From Brachycybe producta (lineage: Eukaryota > Arthropoda > Diplopoda > Playtdesmida > Andrognathidae): a stretch of DNA of 64,000 nt. The stretch is from assembly GCA_036925085.1 (NCBI GenBank), contig JAUPFP010000103.1:310001-374000 (forward strand), read 5' to 3'. A model generated the notes under the pieces. That model was not told the DNA's origin. It saw only the letters and a program-made list of their open reading frames with translations, and ran no database searches. The position numbers and the translations under genes were made by a program. Positions 1 through 11,130 of the stretch are shown one piece after another (positions within the stretch are counted from its first letter, which is position 1; each line of letters begins with the position of its first letter).

Positions 1-1000
1 AAGTTGAAGTCAAGTTGAAGTTGAAGTTGAAGTTGAAGTTGAAGTTTTAAGTTGAAGTTGAAGTTGAAGTTGAAGTTGAAGTTGAAGTTAAAGTGAAAGT
101 TAAGTTGAAGTTGAAGTTGAAGTCAAGTTGAAGTTGAAGTTGAAGTTGAAGTTGAAGTTGAAGTTAAAGTTGAAGTTGAAGTTAATGTTGAAGTTAAAGT
201 TAAAGGTGAAGTTTAAGTTGAAGTTGAAGTTGAAGTTGAAGTTGAAGTTGAAGTTGAAGTTAAAGTTGAAGTTGAAGTTAATGTTGAAGTTAAAGTTAAA
301 GGTGAAGTTTAAGTTGAAGTTGAAGTTGAAGTTGAAGTTGAATTTGAAGTTGAAGTTGAAGTTGAAGTTGAAATTGAAATTGCAGTTGAAGTTGAAGTTG
401 AAGTTGAAGTTGAAGTCAAGTTGAAGTCAAGTTGAAGTTGAAGTTGAAGTTGAAGGTGAAGTTAAAGTTGAAGTTGAAGTTAATGTTGAAGTTAAAGTTA
501 AAGGTGAAGTTTAAGTTTAAGTTGAAGTTGAAGTTGAAGTTGAAGTTGAATTTGAAGTTGAAGTTGAAGTTGATTTTGAAATTGAAATTGAAGTCAAGTT
601 GAAGTTGAAGTTGAAGTTGAAGTTGAAGTTGAAGTTGAAGTTAAAGTGAAAGTTAAGTTGAAGTTGAAGTTGAAGTCAAGTTGAAGTTGAAGTTGAAGTT
701 GAAGTTGAAGTTGAAGTCAAGTTGAAGTTGAAGTTGAAGTTGAAGTTGAAGTTTTAAGTTGAAGTTGAAGTTAGAGTTGAAGTTGAAGTTGAAGTTGAAG
801 TTAAAGTGAAAGTTAAGTTGAAGTTGAAGTTGAAGTCATGTTGAAGTTGAAGTTGAAGTTGAAGTTGAAGTTAAAGTTGAAGTTGAAGTTGAAGTTGAAG
901 TTGAAGTCAATTTGAAGTCAAGTTGAAGTTGAAGTTGAAGTTAATGTTGAATTTGAAGTTAAAGGTGAAGTTGAAGTTGAAGTTGAAGTTGAAGTTGAAG
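1..1000 (+). repeat. S and T modules, left edge of window
   Basis: Hexamer runs are punctuated by S modules (near 90, 642 and 802) and T modules. Bases 128-424 form a T doublet in which two AATGTT/AAAGGTGAAG blocks lie 96 bases apart; the same doublet recurs at 11237, 33074, 34834, 38186, 44721, 53254, 58492 and 63022. The left end is cut by the window, so the true edge of the satellite is not visible. No gene signal. Confidence 0.9.
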
Positions 1001-1740
1001 TTGAAGTTGAAGTTAAAAAGAAAATGAAGTTGAAGTTGAAGTTGAAGTCAAGTTGAAATTAAAGTTGAAGTTAAAGTTGAAGTTGAAGTTAATGTTGAAT
1101 TTGAAGTTAAAGTTAAAGTTGAAGGTGAAGTTGAAGTTGAAGTTGAAGTTGAAGTTGAAGTTGAAGTTGAAGTTGAAGTTGAAGTTGAAGTTGAAGTTGA
1201 AGTTGAAGTTGAAGTTGAAGTTAAAGTGAAAATGAAGTTGAAGTTGAAGTTGAAGTTGAAGTTGAAGTTAAAAAGAAAATGAAGTTGAAGTTGAAGTTGA
1301 AGTCAAGTTGAAATTAAAGTTGAAGTTAAAGTTGAAGTTGAAGTTAATGTTGAATTTGAAGTTAAAGTTAAAGTTAAAGGTGAAGTTGAAGTTGAAGTTG
1401 AAGTTAAAGTTGAAATTGAAGTTGAAGTTGAAGTTGAAGTTGAAGTTGAAGTTGAAGTTGAAGTTGAAGTTAAAGTGAAAATGAAGTTGAAGTTGAAGTT
1501 GAAGTCAAGTTGAAATTAAAGTTGAAGTTAAAGTTGAAGTTGAAGTTAATGTTGAATTTGAAGTTAAAGTTAAAGTTAAAGGTGAAGTTGAAGTTGAAGT
1601 TAAAGTTGAAGTTGAAGTTGAAGTTGAAGTTGAAGTTGAAGTTAAAGTTGAAGTTGAAGTTAATGTCAAAGTTAAAGTTAAGTTGAAGTTGAAGTTGATG
1701 TCAAGTTGAAGTTGAAGTTGAAGTTGAAGTTGAAGTTGAA
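1001..1740 (+). repeat. K-module block
   Basis: Two A-rich K motifs (near 1014 and 1268) alternate with GAAGTTAATGTTGAATTTG and AAAGTTAAAGGTGAAG units. The block ends with AATGTCAAAG followed by GATGTCAAG, which always precedes the A block in the left part of the window. The K motif is seen only in the first 16 kb. Confidence 0.88.
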
Positions 1741-1946
1741 GTTAAAGTTGAAGTCGAAGTGGAAGTGGAAATGGAAATAGAAGTGGAAGTGGAAGTTGAA
1801 GTTGAAATTAAAGTTGAAATTAAAGTTAAGGTTAAAGTGGAATTTGAATTTTAAGTTGAAGTTGAAGTTGCAGTTGAATTTGAAGTTGTAGTTGAATTTT
1901 AAGTTGAAGTTGAAGTTAAAGTTAAGTTGAAGTTGAAGTTGAAAGT
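1741..1946 (+). repeat. A block (GTCGAAGTGG), copy 1
   Basis: The GTCG mark is at 1753, followed by repeated GTGGAAG units, GGAAATAGAAG, GAAATTAAAG, AAGGTTAAAGTGG and GTTGTAGTTG. This is one of the few CpG-bearing places. It leads directly into a long C array. Confidence 0.88.
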
Positions 1947-2234
1947 GAAGTTCAAGTTGAAGTTCAAGTTGAAGTTCAAGTTGAAGTTCAAGTTGAAGTT
2001 CAAGTTGAAGTTCATGTTGAAGTTCAAGTTGAAGTTCAAGTTGAAGTTCAAGTTGAAGTTCAAGTTGAAGTTCAAGTTGAAGTTCAAGTTGAAGTTCAAG
2101 TTGAAGTTCAAGTTGAAGTTCAAGTTGAAGTTCAAGTTGAAGTTCAAGTTGAAGTTCATGTTGAAGTTCAAGTTGAAGTTCAAGTTGAAGTTCAAGTTGA
2201 AGTTCAAGTTGAAGTTCAAGTTGAAGTTCAAGTT
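1947..2234 (+). repeat. C array 1: 24 copies of GAAGTTCAAGTT
   Basis: This is a pure 12-base repeat, 288 bases long. Two units read CATGTT instead of CAAGTT (at 2013 and 2157). The second lies 72 bases before the last CAAGTT. Confidence 0.95.
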
Positions 2235-2560
2235 GAAGCTGAAGTTGAAGTTAAGGTTGAAGTTAAATTTGCAGTTGAAGTTGAATTTGCAGTTTAATTT
2301 GAAGTTGAATTTAAAGTTGAATTTGATGTTGACATTGAAGTTGAAGTTGAAATTGAAGTGGAAGTTGAAGTTGAAGTTGAAGTTAAAGTGAAAGTTAAGT
2401 TGAAGTTGAAGTTAAAGTTGAAGTTGAAGTTAATGTTGAAGTTGAAGTTAAAGTTAATGGTGAAGTTGAAGTTGAAATGAAGTTAAAGTTGAAGTTAAAG
2501 TTAATGTTGAAGTTGAAGTTAAAGTAAAAGTTAAGTTGAAGTTAAAGTTGAAGTCAAGTT
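2235..2560 (+). repeat. DE tail after C array 1
   Basis: The tail begins GAAGCTGAAG, then GCAGTT and GCAGTTTAATTTG, then GATGTTGACATTG, then AATGGTGAAG and GAAATGAAG, and ends in an S-like slip. The order is kept after nearly every long C array, so A-C-DE moves as a cassette. Confidence 0.88.
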
Positions 2561-3421
2561 GAAGTTGAAGTTGAAGTTGAAGTTGAAGTTTTAAGTTGAA
2601 GTTGAAGTTGAAGTTGAAGTTGAAGTTGAAGTTAAAGTGAAAGTTAAGTTGAAGTTGAAGTTGAAGTCAAGTTGAAGTTGAAGTTGAAGTTGAAGTTGAA
2701 GTTAAAGTTGAAGTTAAAGTTAATGTTGAAGTTAAAGTTAAAGGTGAAGTTTAAGTTGAAGTTGAAGTTGAAGTTGAAGTTGAATTTGAAGTTGAAGTTG
2801 AAGTTGAAGTTGAAATTGAAATTGCAGTTGAAGTTGAAGTTGAAGTTGAAGTTGAAGTCAAGTTGAAGTCAAGTTGAAGTTGAAGTTGAAGGTGAAGTTA
2901 AAGTTGAAGTTGAAGTTAATGTTGAAGTTAAAGTTAAAGGTGAAGTTTAAGTTGAAGTTGAAGTTGAAGTTGAAGTTGAAGTTGAATTTGAAGTTGAAGT
3001 TGAAGTTGATTTTGAAATCGAAATTGAAGTCAAGTTGAAGTTGAAGTTGAAGTTGAAGTTGAAGTTGAAGTTGAAGTTGAAGTTAAAGTGAAAGTTAAGT
3101 TGAAGTTGAAGTTGAAGTCAAGTTGAAGTTGAAGTTGAAGTTGAAGTTGAAGTTGAAGTTGAAGTCAAGTTGAAGTTGAAGTTGAAGTTGAAGTTGAAGT
3201 TGAAGTTGAAGTTGAAGTTGAAGTTAAAGTGAAAGTTAAGTTGAAGTTGAAGTTGAAGTCAAGTTGAAGTTGAAGTTGAAGTTGAAGTCGAAGTTGAAGT
3301 TGAATTTGAAGTTGACGTTGAAGTTGAAGTTGAAGTTAAAGTGAAAGTTAAGTTGAAGTTGAAGTTGAAGTCAAGTTGAAGTCAAGTTGAAGTTGAAGTT
3401 GAAGTTGAAGTTGAAGTTGAA
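2561..3421 (+). repeat. S and T modules
   Basis: A GAAGTTTTAAG mark is followed by S modules, a T module (2672-2866), a second T with GATTTTGAAATCG, and an S module with GTCGAAGTTG and GACGTT near 3315. The same order recurs at 13841-14698, 17141-17993 and 29400-30241. Confidence 0.87.
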
Positions 3422-3895
3422 GTGGATTTTGAAGTTGAAGTTGAAGTTGAAGTTGAAGTTGAAGTTGAAGTTGAAGTTGAAGTTGAAGTTAATGTTGAAT
3501 TTGAAGTTAAAGTTAAAGTTAAAGGTGAAGTTGAAGTTGAAGTTGAAGTTGAAGTTGAAGTTGAAGTTGAAGTTGAAGTTGAAGTTAAAGTGAAAATGAA
3601 GTTGAAGTTGAAGTTGAAGTCAAGTTGAAATTAATGTTGAAGTTGAAGTTAATGTTGAAGTTGAAGTTAATGTTGAAGTTGAAGTTAATGTTGAAGTTAA
3701 AGTTAAAGGTTTAAGTTTAAGTTTAAGTTGAAGTTGAAGTTAAAGTGAAAATGAAGTTGAAGTTGAAGTTGAAGTCAAGTTGAAATTAATGTTGAAGTTG
3801 AAGTTAATGTTGAAGTTGAAGTTAATGTTGAAGTTGAAGTTAATGTTGAAGTTAAAGTTAAAGGTTTAAGTTGAATTTGAAGTTGAAGTTAAAGT
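3422..3895 (+). repeat. U module followed by two N arrays
   Basis: GTGGATTTTGAAG opens a long uninterrupted hexamer run. An AAAGTGAAAATGAAG slip follows, then two short arrays of the 18-mer GAAGTTGAAGTTAATGTT (about 3630-3710 and 3788-3870). Each array ends AAAGGTTTAAG rather than the usual AAAGGTGAAG. Confidence 0.88.
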
Positions 3896-4371
3896 TGAAG
3901 TTGAAATTGAAATTGAAGTCAAGTTGAAGTTGAAGTTGAAGTTGAAGTTGAAGTTGAAGTTGAAGTTAAAGTGAAAGTTAAGTTGAAGTTGAAGTTGAAG
4001 TCAAGTTGAAGTTGAAGTTGAAGTCAAGTTGAAGTTGAAGTTGATGTTGAAGTTGAAGTTGAAGTTGAAGTTGAAGTTGAAGTTGAAGTTAAAGTGAAAA
4101 TGAAGTTGAAGTTGAAGTTGAAGTCAAGTTGAAATTAAAGTTGAAGTTAAAGTTGAAGTTGAAGTTAATGTTGAATTTGAAGTTAAAGTTAAAGTTAAAG
4201 GTGAAGTTGAAGTTGAAGTTAAAGTTGAAGTTGAAGTTGAAGTTGAAGTTGAAGTTGAAGTTAAAGTTGAAGTTGAAGTTAATGTCAAAGTTAAAGTTAA
4301 GTTGAAGTTGAAGTTGATGTCAAGTTGAAGTTGAAGTTGAAGTTGAAGTTGAAGTTGAAGTTAAAGTTGAA
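3896..4371 (+). repeat. S module and GAATTT/AATGTC spacer
   Basis: Two S modules, a GATGTT unit and the AATGTCAAAG/GATGTCAAG lead-in to the next A block. Unlike the first cassette, the K motif is absent here, which shortens this unit. Confidence 0.85.
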
Positions 4372-4565
4372 GTCGAAGTGGAAGTGGAAATGGAAATAGA
4401 AGTGGAAGTGGAAGTTGAAGTTGAAATTAAAGTTGAAATTAAAGTTAAGGTTAAAGTGGAATTTGAATTTGAAGTTGAAGTTGAAGTTGCAGTTGAATTT
4501 GAAGTTGTAGTTGAATTTTAAGTTGAAGTTGAAGTTAAAGTTAAGTTGAAGTTGAAGTTGAAAGT
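4372..4565 (+). repeat. A block, copy 2
   Basis: The GTCG mark is at 4372. Marks and order match copy 1, including the closing GTTGTAGTTG and TTTTAAG. Confidence 0.87.
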
Positions 4566-4721
4566 GAAGTTCAAGTTGAAGTTCAAGTTGAAGTTCAAGT
4601 TGAAGTTCAAGTTGAAGTTCAAGTTGAAGTTCAAGTTGAAGTTCAAGTTGAAGTTCAAGTTGAAGTTCATGTTGAAGTTCAAGTTGAAGTTCAAGTTGAA
4701 GTTCAAGTTGAAGTTCAAGTT
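4566..4721 (+). repeat. C array 2: 13 copies, truncated cassette
   Basis: This is a 156-base array with one CATGTT (4668). It passes straight into plain hexamers and a T module. The DE tail found after the other long arrays is missing, so the cassette was probably cut by recombination inside the array. Confidence 0.9.
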
Positions 4722-4990
4722 GAAGTTGAAGTTGAAGTTAAAGTTGAAGTTGAAGTTAATGTTGAAGTTAAAGTTAAAGGTGAAGTTGAAGTTGAAGTTG
4801 AAGTTGAAGTTGAAGTTGAATTTGAAGTTGAAGTTGAAGTTGAAGTTGAAATTGAAATTGCAGTTGAAGTTGAAGTTGAAGTTGAAGTTGAAGTTGAAGT
4901 CAAGTTGAAGTCAAGTTGAAGTTGAAGTTGAAGTTGAAGGTGAAGTTAAAGTTGAAGTTGAAGTTAATGTTGAAGTTAAAGTTAAAGGTG
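4722..4990 (+). repeat. T modules after the truncated cassette
   Basis: AATGTT, AAAGGTGAAG, GAATTT and GAAATTGCAG units, then GAAGTCAAG twice and a second T beginning GAAGGTGAAG at about 4935. The latter is where the next duplicated segment begins. Confidence 0.84.
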
Positions 4991-7632
4991 AAGTTTAAGT
5001 TTAAGTTTAAGTTGAAGTTTAAGTTGAAGTTGAATTTGAAGTTGAAGTTGAAGTTGATTTTGAAATTGAAATTGAAGTCAAGTTGAAGTTGAAGTTGAAG
5101 TTGAAGTTGAAGTTGAAGTTGAAGTTAAAGTGAAAGTTAAGTTGAAGTTGAAGTTGAAGTCAAGTTGAAGTTGAAGTTGAAGTTGAAGTTGAAGTCAAGT
5201 TGAAGTTGAAGTTGAAGTTGAAGTTTTAAGTTGAAGTTGAAGTTAGAGTTGAAGTTGAAGTTGAAGTTGAAGTTAAAGTGAAAGTTAAGTTGAAGTTGAA
5301 GTTGAAGTCAAGTTGAAGTTGAAGTTGAAGTTGAAGTTGAAGTTAAAGTTGAAGTTGAAGTTAATGTTGAAGTTAAAGTTAAAGGTGAAGTTTAAGTTGA
5401 AGTTGAAGTTGAAGTTGAAGTTGAATTTGAAGTTGAAGTTGAAGTTGAAGTTGAAATTGAAATCGAAGTTGAAGTTGAAGTTGAAGTTGAAGTTGAAGTT
5501 GAAGTTGAAGTCAATTTGAAGTCAAGTTGAAGTTGAAGTTGAAGCTAATGTTGAATTTGAAGTTAAAGTTAAAGTTAAAGGTGAAGTTGAAGTTGAAGTT
5601 GAAGTTGAAGTTGAAGTTGAAGTTGAAGTTGAAGTTGAAGTTAATGTTGAATTTGAAGTTAAAGTTAAAGTTAAAGGTGAAGTTGAAGTTGAAGTTGAAG
5701 TTGAAGTTGAAGTTGAAGTTGAAGTTGAAGTTGAAGTTGAAGTTGAAGTTGAAATCGAAATTGAAGTCAAGTTGAGTTCAAGTTGAAGTTGAAGTTGAAG
5801 TTAATGTTGAATTTGAAGTTAAAGTTAAAGTTAAAGGTGAAGTTGAAGTTGAAGTTGAAGTTGAAGTTGAAGTTGAAGTAGAAGTTGAAGTTGAAGTTGA
5901 AGTTGAAGTTGATGTTAAAAAGAAAATGAAGTTGAAGTTGAAGTTGAAGTCAAGTTGAAATTAAAGTTGAAGTTAAAGTTGAAGTTGAAGTTGAAGTTGA
6001 AGTTGAAGTTGAAGTTGAAGTTGAAGTTGAAGTTGAAGTTGAAGTTAAAGTGAAAATGAAGTTGAAGTTGAAGTTGAAGTCAAGTTGAAATTAAAGTTGA
6101 ATTTGAAGTTGAAGTTGAAGTTGAAGTTGAAATTGAAATTGCAGTTGAAGTTGAAGTTGAAGTTGAAGTTGAAGTTGAAGTCAAGTTGAAGTCAAGTTGA
6201 AGTTGAAGTTGAAGGTGAAGTTAAAGTTGAAGTTGAAGTTAATGTTGAAGTTAAAGTTAAAGGTGAAGTTTAAGTTGAAGTTGAAGTTGAAGTTGAAGTT
6301 GAATTTGAAGTTGAAGTTGAAGTTGATTTTGAAATTGAAATTTAAGTCAAGTTGAAGTTGAAGTTGAAGTTGAAGTTGAAGTTGAAGTTGAAGTTAAAGT
6401 GAAAGTTAAGTTGAAGTTGAAGTTGAAGTCAAGTTGAAGTTGAAGTTGAAGTTGAAGTTGAAGTTGAAGTTGAAGTCAAGTTGAAGTTGAAGTTGAAGTT
6501 GAAGTTTTAAGTTGAAGTTGAAGTTAGAGTTGAAGTTGAAGTTGAAGTTGAAGTTAAAGTGAAAGTTAAGTTGAAGTTGAAGTTGAAGTCAAGTTGAAGT
6601 TGAAGTTGAAGTTGAAGTTGAAGTTGAAGTTGAAGTTGAAGTTGAAGATGAAGTCAAGTTGAGTTGAAGTTGAAGTTGAAGTTGAAGTTAATGTTGAATT
6701 TGAAGTTAAAGTTAAAGTTAAAGGTGAAGTTGAAGTTGAAGTTGAAGTTGAAGTTGAAGTTGAAGTTGAAGTTGAAGTTGAAGTTGAAGTTGAAATCGAA
6801 ATTGAAGTCAAGTTGAGTTCAAGTTGAAGTTGAAGTTGAAGTTAATGTTGAATTTGAAGTTAAAGTTAAAGTTAAAGGTGAAGTTGAAGTTGAAGTTGAA
6901 GTTGAAGTTGAAGTTGAAGTAGAAGTTGAAGTTGAAGTTGAAGTTGAAGTTGATGTTAAAAAGAAAATGAAGTTGAAGTTGAAGTTGAAGTCAAGTTGAA
7001 ATTAAAGTTGAAGTTAAAGTTGAAGTTGAAGTTAATGTTGAATTTGAAGTTAAAGTTAAAGTTAAAGGTGAAGTTGAAGTTGAAGTTGAAGTTAAAGTTG
7101 AAGTTGAAGTTGAAGTTGAAGTTGAAGTTGAAGTCGAAGTTGAAGTTGAAGTTGAAGTTAAAGTGAAAATGAAGTTGAAGTTGAAGTTGAAGTCAAGTTG
7201 AAATTAAAGTTGAAGTTAAAGTTGAAGTTGAAGTTAATGTTGAATTTGAAGTTAAAGTTAAAGTTAAAGGTGAAGTTGAAGTTGAAGTTAAAGTTGAAGT
7301 TGAAGTTGAAGTTGAAGTTGAAGTTAAAGTTGAAGTTGAAGTTAATGTCAAAGTTAAAGTTAAGTTGAAGTTGAAGTTGATGTCAAGTTGAAGTTGAAGT
7401 TGAAGTTGAAGTTAAAGTTGAAGTCGAAGTGGAAGTGGAAATGGAAATAGAAGTGGAAGTGGAAGTTGAAGTTGAAATTAAAGTTGAAATTAAAGTTAAG
7501 GTTAAAGTGGAATTTGAATTTGAAGTTGAAGTTGAAGTTGCAGTTGAATTTGAAGTTGTAGTTGAATTTGAAGTTGAAGTTGAAGTTAAAGTTAAGTTCA
7601 AGTTGAAGTTGAAAGTGAAGTTCAAGTTGAAG
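4991..7632 (+). repeat. 2.63-kb tandem duplication, left copy
   Basis: Marks in this copy recur 2627-2633 bases to the right: the T module at 5313, the double AATGTTGAATTTG block at 5527, GAAGATGAAG near 6647, K motifs at 5916 and 6957, and the A block at 7423. The A block is followed by only one or two CAAG units, so there is no long C array. About 89 bases near 5015-5120 have no counterpart in the right copy. Confidence 0.9.
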
Positions 7633-10259
7633 TCAAGTTGAAGTTGAAGTTGAAGTTGAAGGTGAAGTTAAAGTTGAAGTTGAAGTTAATGTTGAAGTTA
7701 AAGTTAAAGGTGAAGTTTAAGTTTAAGTTTAAGTTGAAGTTGAAGTTGAAGTTGAATTTGAAGTGAAAGTTAAGTTGAAGTTGAAGTTGAAGTCAAGTTG
7801 AAGTTGAAGTTGAAGTTGAAGTTGAAGTCAAGTTGAAGTTGAAGTTGAAGTTGAAGTTTTAAGTTGAAGTTGAAGTTAGAGTTGAAGTTGAAGTTGAAGT
7901 TGAAGTTAAAGTGAAAGTTAAGTTGAAGTTGAAGTTGAAGTCAAGTTGAAGTTGAAGTTGAAGTTGAAGTTGAAGTTAAAGTTGAAGTTGAAGTTAATGT
8001 TGAAGTTAAAGTTAAAGGTGAAGTTTAAGTTGAAGTTGAAGTTGAAGTTGAAGTTGAATTTGAAGTTGAAGTTGAAGTTGAAGTTGAAATTGAAATCGAA
8101 GTTGAAGTTGAAGTTGAAGTTGAAGTTGAAGTTGAAGTTGAAGTCAATTTGAAGTCAAGTTGAAGTTGAAGTTGAAGTTAATGTTGAATTTGAAGTTAAA
8201 GTTAAAGTTAAAGGTGAAGTTGAAGTTGAAGTTGAAGTTGAAGTTGAAGTTGAAGTTGAAGTTGAAGTTAATGTTGAATTTGAAGTTAAAGTTAAAGTTA
8301 AAGGTGAAGTTGAAGTTGAAGTTGAAGTTGAAGTTGAAGTTGAAGTTGAAGTTGAAGTTGAAGTTGAAGTTGAAGTTGAAATCGAAATTGAAGTCAAGTT
8401 GAGTTCAAGTTGAAGTTGAAGTTGAAGTTAATGTTGAATTTGAAGTTAAAGTTAAAGTTAAAGGTGAAGTTGAAGTTGAAGTTGAAGTTGAAGTTGAAGT
8501 TGAAGTAGAAGTTGAAGTTGAAGTTGAAGTTGAAGTTGATGTTAAAAAGAAAATGAAGTTGAAGTTGAAGTTGAAGTCAAGTTGAAATTAAAGTTGAAGT
8601 TAAAGTTGAAGTTGAAGTTGAAGTTGAAGTTGAAGTTGAAGTTGAAGTTGAAGTTGAAGTTGAAGTTGAAGTTAAAGTGAAAATGAAGTTGAAGTTGAAG
8701 TTGAAGTCAAGTTGAAATTAAAGTTGAATTTGAAGTTGAAGTTGAAGTTGAAGTTGAAATTGAAATTGCAGTTGAAGTTGAAGTTGAAGTTGAAGTTGAA
8801 GTTGAAGTCAAGTTGAAGTCAAGTTGAAGTTGAAGTTGAAGGTGAAGTTAAAGTTGAAGTTGAAGTTAATGTTGAAGTTAAAGTTAAAGGTGAAGTTTAA
8901 GTTGAAGTTGAAGTTGAAGTTGAAGTTGAATTTGAAGTTGAAGTTGAAGTTGATTTTGAAATTGAAATTTAAGTCAAGTTGAAGTTGAAGTTGAAGTTGA
9001 AGTTGAAGTTGAAGTTGAAGTTAAAGTGAAAGTTAAGTTGAAGTTGAAGTTGAAGTCAAGTTGAAGTTGAAGTTGAAGTTGAAGTTGAAGTTGAAGTTGA
9101 AGTCAAGTTGAAGTTGAAGTTGAAGTTGAAGTTTTAAGTTGAAGTTGAAGTTAGAGTTGAAGTTGAAGTTGAAGTTGAAGTTAAAGTGAAAGTTAAGTTG
9201 AAGTTGAAGTTGAAGTCAAGTTGAAGTTGAAGTTGAAGTTGAAGTTGAAGTTGAAGTTGAAGTTGAAGTTGAAGATGAAGTCAAGTTGAGTTGAAGTTGA
9301 AGTTGAAGTTGAAGTTAATGTTGAATTTGAAGTTAAAGTTAAAGTTAAAGGTGAAGTTGAAGTTGAAGTTGAAGTTGAAGTTGAAGTTGAAGTTGAAGTT
9401 GAAGTTGAAGTTGAAGTTGAAATCGAAATTGAAGTCAAGTTGAGTTCAAGTTGAAGTTGAAGTTGAAGTTAATGTTGAATTTGAAGTTAAAGTTAAAGTT
9501 AAAGGTGAAGTTGAAGTTGAAGTTGAAGTTGAAGTTGAAGTTGAAGTAGAAGTTGAAGTTGAAGTTGAAGTTGAAGTTGATGTTAAAAAGAAAATGAAGT
9601 TGAAGTTGAAGTTGAAGTCAAGTTGAAATTAAAGTTGAAGTTAAAGTTGAAGTTGAAGTTAATGTTGAATTTGAAGTTAAAGTTAAAGTTAAAGGTGAAG
9701 TTGAAGTTGAAGTTGAAGTTAAAGTTGAAGTTGAAGTTGAAGTTGAAGTTGAAGTTGAAGTCGAAGTTGAAGTTGAAGTTGAAGTTAAAGTGAAAATGAA
9801 GTTGAAGTTGAAGTTGAAGTCAAGTTGAAATTAAAGTTGAAGTTAAAGTTGAAGTTGAAGTTAATGTTGAATTTGAAGTTAAAGTTAAAGTTAAAGGTGA
9901 AGTTGAAGTTGAAGTTAAAGTTGAAGTTGAAGTTGAAGTTGAAGTTGAAGTTAAAGTTGAAGTTGAAGTTAATGTCAAAGTTAAAGTTAAGTTGAAGTTG
10001 AAGTTGATGTCAAGTTGAAGTTGAAGTTGAAGTTGAAGTTAAAGTTGAAGTCGAAGTGGAAGTGGAAATGGAAATAGAAGTGGAAGTGGAAGTTGAAGTT
10101 GAAATTAAAGTTGAAATTAAAGTTAAGGTTAAAGTGGAATTTGAATTTGAAGTTGAAGTTGAAGTTGCAGTTGAATTTGAAGTTGTAGTTGAATTTGAAG
10201 TTGAAGTTGAAGTTAAAGTTAAGTTCAAGTTGAAGTTGAAAGTGAAGTTCAAGTTGAAG
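7633..10259 (+). repeat. 2.63-kb tandem duplication, right copy
   Basis: It is nearly identical to the left copy over its whole length (K motifs at 8543 and 9586, GAAGATGAAG near 9274, A block mark at 10050). It keeps rare variants such as GAAGTAGAAG and GAAGTCAAGTTGAGTTG. Near 7760 it jumps from GAATTTGAAG straight to AAAG-TTAAG, which removes the 89 bases present in the left copy. Confidence 0.9.
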
Positions 10260-10445
10260 TCAAGTTGAAGTTGAAGTTGAAGTTGAAGGTGAAGTTAAAG
10301 TTGAAGTTGAAGTTAATGTTGAAGTTAAAGTTAAAGGTGAAGTTTAAGTTTAAGTTTAAGTTGAAGTTGAAGTTGAAGTTGAATTTGAAGTTGAAGTTGA
10401 AGTTGATTTTGAAATTGAAATTGAAGTCAAGTTGAAGTTAAAGTT
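10260..10445 (+). repeat. Start of a third, interrupted copy
   Basis: It opens exactly as the two duplicated copies do (GAAGGTGAAG, three TAAGTT units, GAATTT, GATTTTGAAATTG). It then switches through GAAGTCAAG into a long C array with no A block before it. Confidence 0.82.
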
Positions 10446-10793
10446 GAAGTTCAAGTTGAAGTTCAAGTTGAAGTTCAAGTTGAAGTTCAAGTTGAAGTTC
10501 AAGTTGAAGTTCAAGTTGAAGTTCAAGTTGAAGTTCAAGTTGAAGTTCAAGTTGAAGTTCAAGTTGAAGTTCAAGTTGAAGTTCAAGTTGAAGTTCAAGT
10601 TGAAGTTCAAGTTGAAGTTCAAGTTGAAGTTCAAGTTGAAGTTCAAGTTGAAGTTCAAGTTGAAGTTCAAGTTGAAGTTCAAGTTGAAGTTCAAGTTGAA
10701 GTTCAAGTTGAAGTTCATGTTGAAGTTCAAGTTGAAGTTCAAGTTGAAGTTCAAGTTGAAATTCAAGTTGAAGTTCAAGTTGAAGTTCAAGTT
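10446..10793 (+). repeat. C array 3: 29 copies, the longest
   Basis: This is a 348-base pure 12-mer array entered from GAAGTCAAG without an A block. A single CATGTT (10716) lies 72 bases before the last CAAGTT, preceded by 22 uninterrupted units. One unit near the end reads GAAATTCAAG. Confidence 0.94.
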
Positions 10794-11130
10794 GTAGCTG
10801 AAGTTGAAGTTAAGGTTGAAGTTAAATTTGCAGTTGAAGTTGAATTTGCAGTTTAATTTGAAGTTGAATTTAAAGTTGAATTTGATGTTGACATTGAAGT
10901 TGAAGTTGAAATTGAAGTGGAAGTTGAAGTTGAAGTTGAAGTTAAAGTGAAAGTTAAGTTGAAGTTGAAGTTAAAGTTGAAGTTGAAGTTAATGTTGAAG
11001 TTGAAGTTAAAGTTAATGGTGAAGTTGAAGTTGAAATGAAGTTAAAGTTGAAGTTAAAGTTAATGTTGAAGTTGAAGTTAAAGTAAAAGTTAAGTTGAAG
11101 TTAAAGTTGAAGTCAAGTTGAAGTTGAAGT
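10794..11130 (+). repeat. DE tail after C array 3
   Basis: It matches the tail at 2235 in order and marks, but starts GTAGCTGAAG instead of GAAGCTGAAG, a private base change. Confidence 0.86.

Noticed and set aside
1014-1030. K motif (AAAAAGAAAATG) as a poly-A tail of a retrotransposon
   Set aside because: It recurs in fixed position within the units, has no target-site duplication and no adjoining element body; it is a hexamer variant.
1947-2234. CRISPR array
   Set aside because: Units are 12 bases with no unique spacers; there is no cas gene and no leader.
1947-2234. Heat-shock-element-like GAA/TTC pattern in the C arrays
   Set aside because: GAAGTTC puts one base between GAA and TTC, whereas the known element needs two (GAAnnTTC). 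GAA recurs every 6 bases rather than every 5 or 10.
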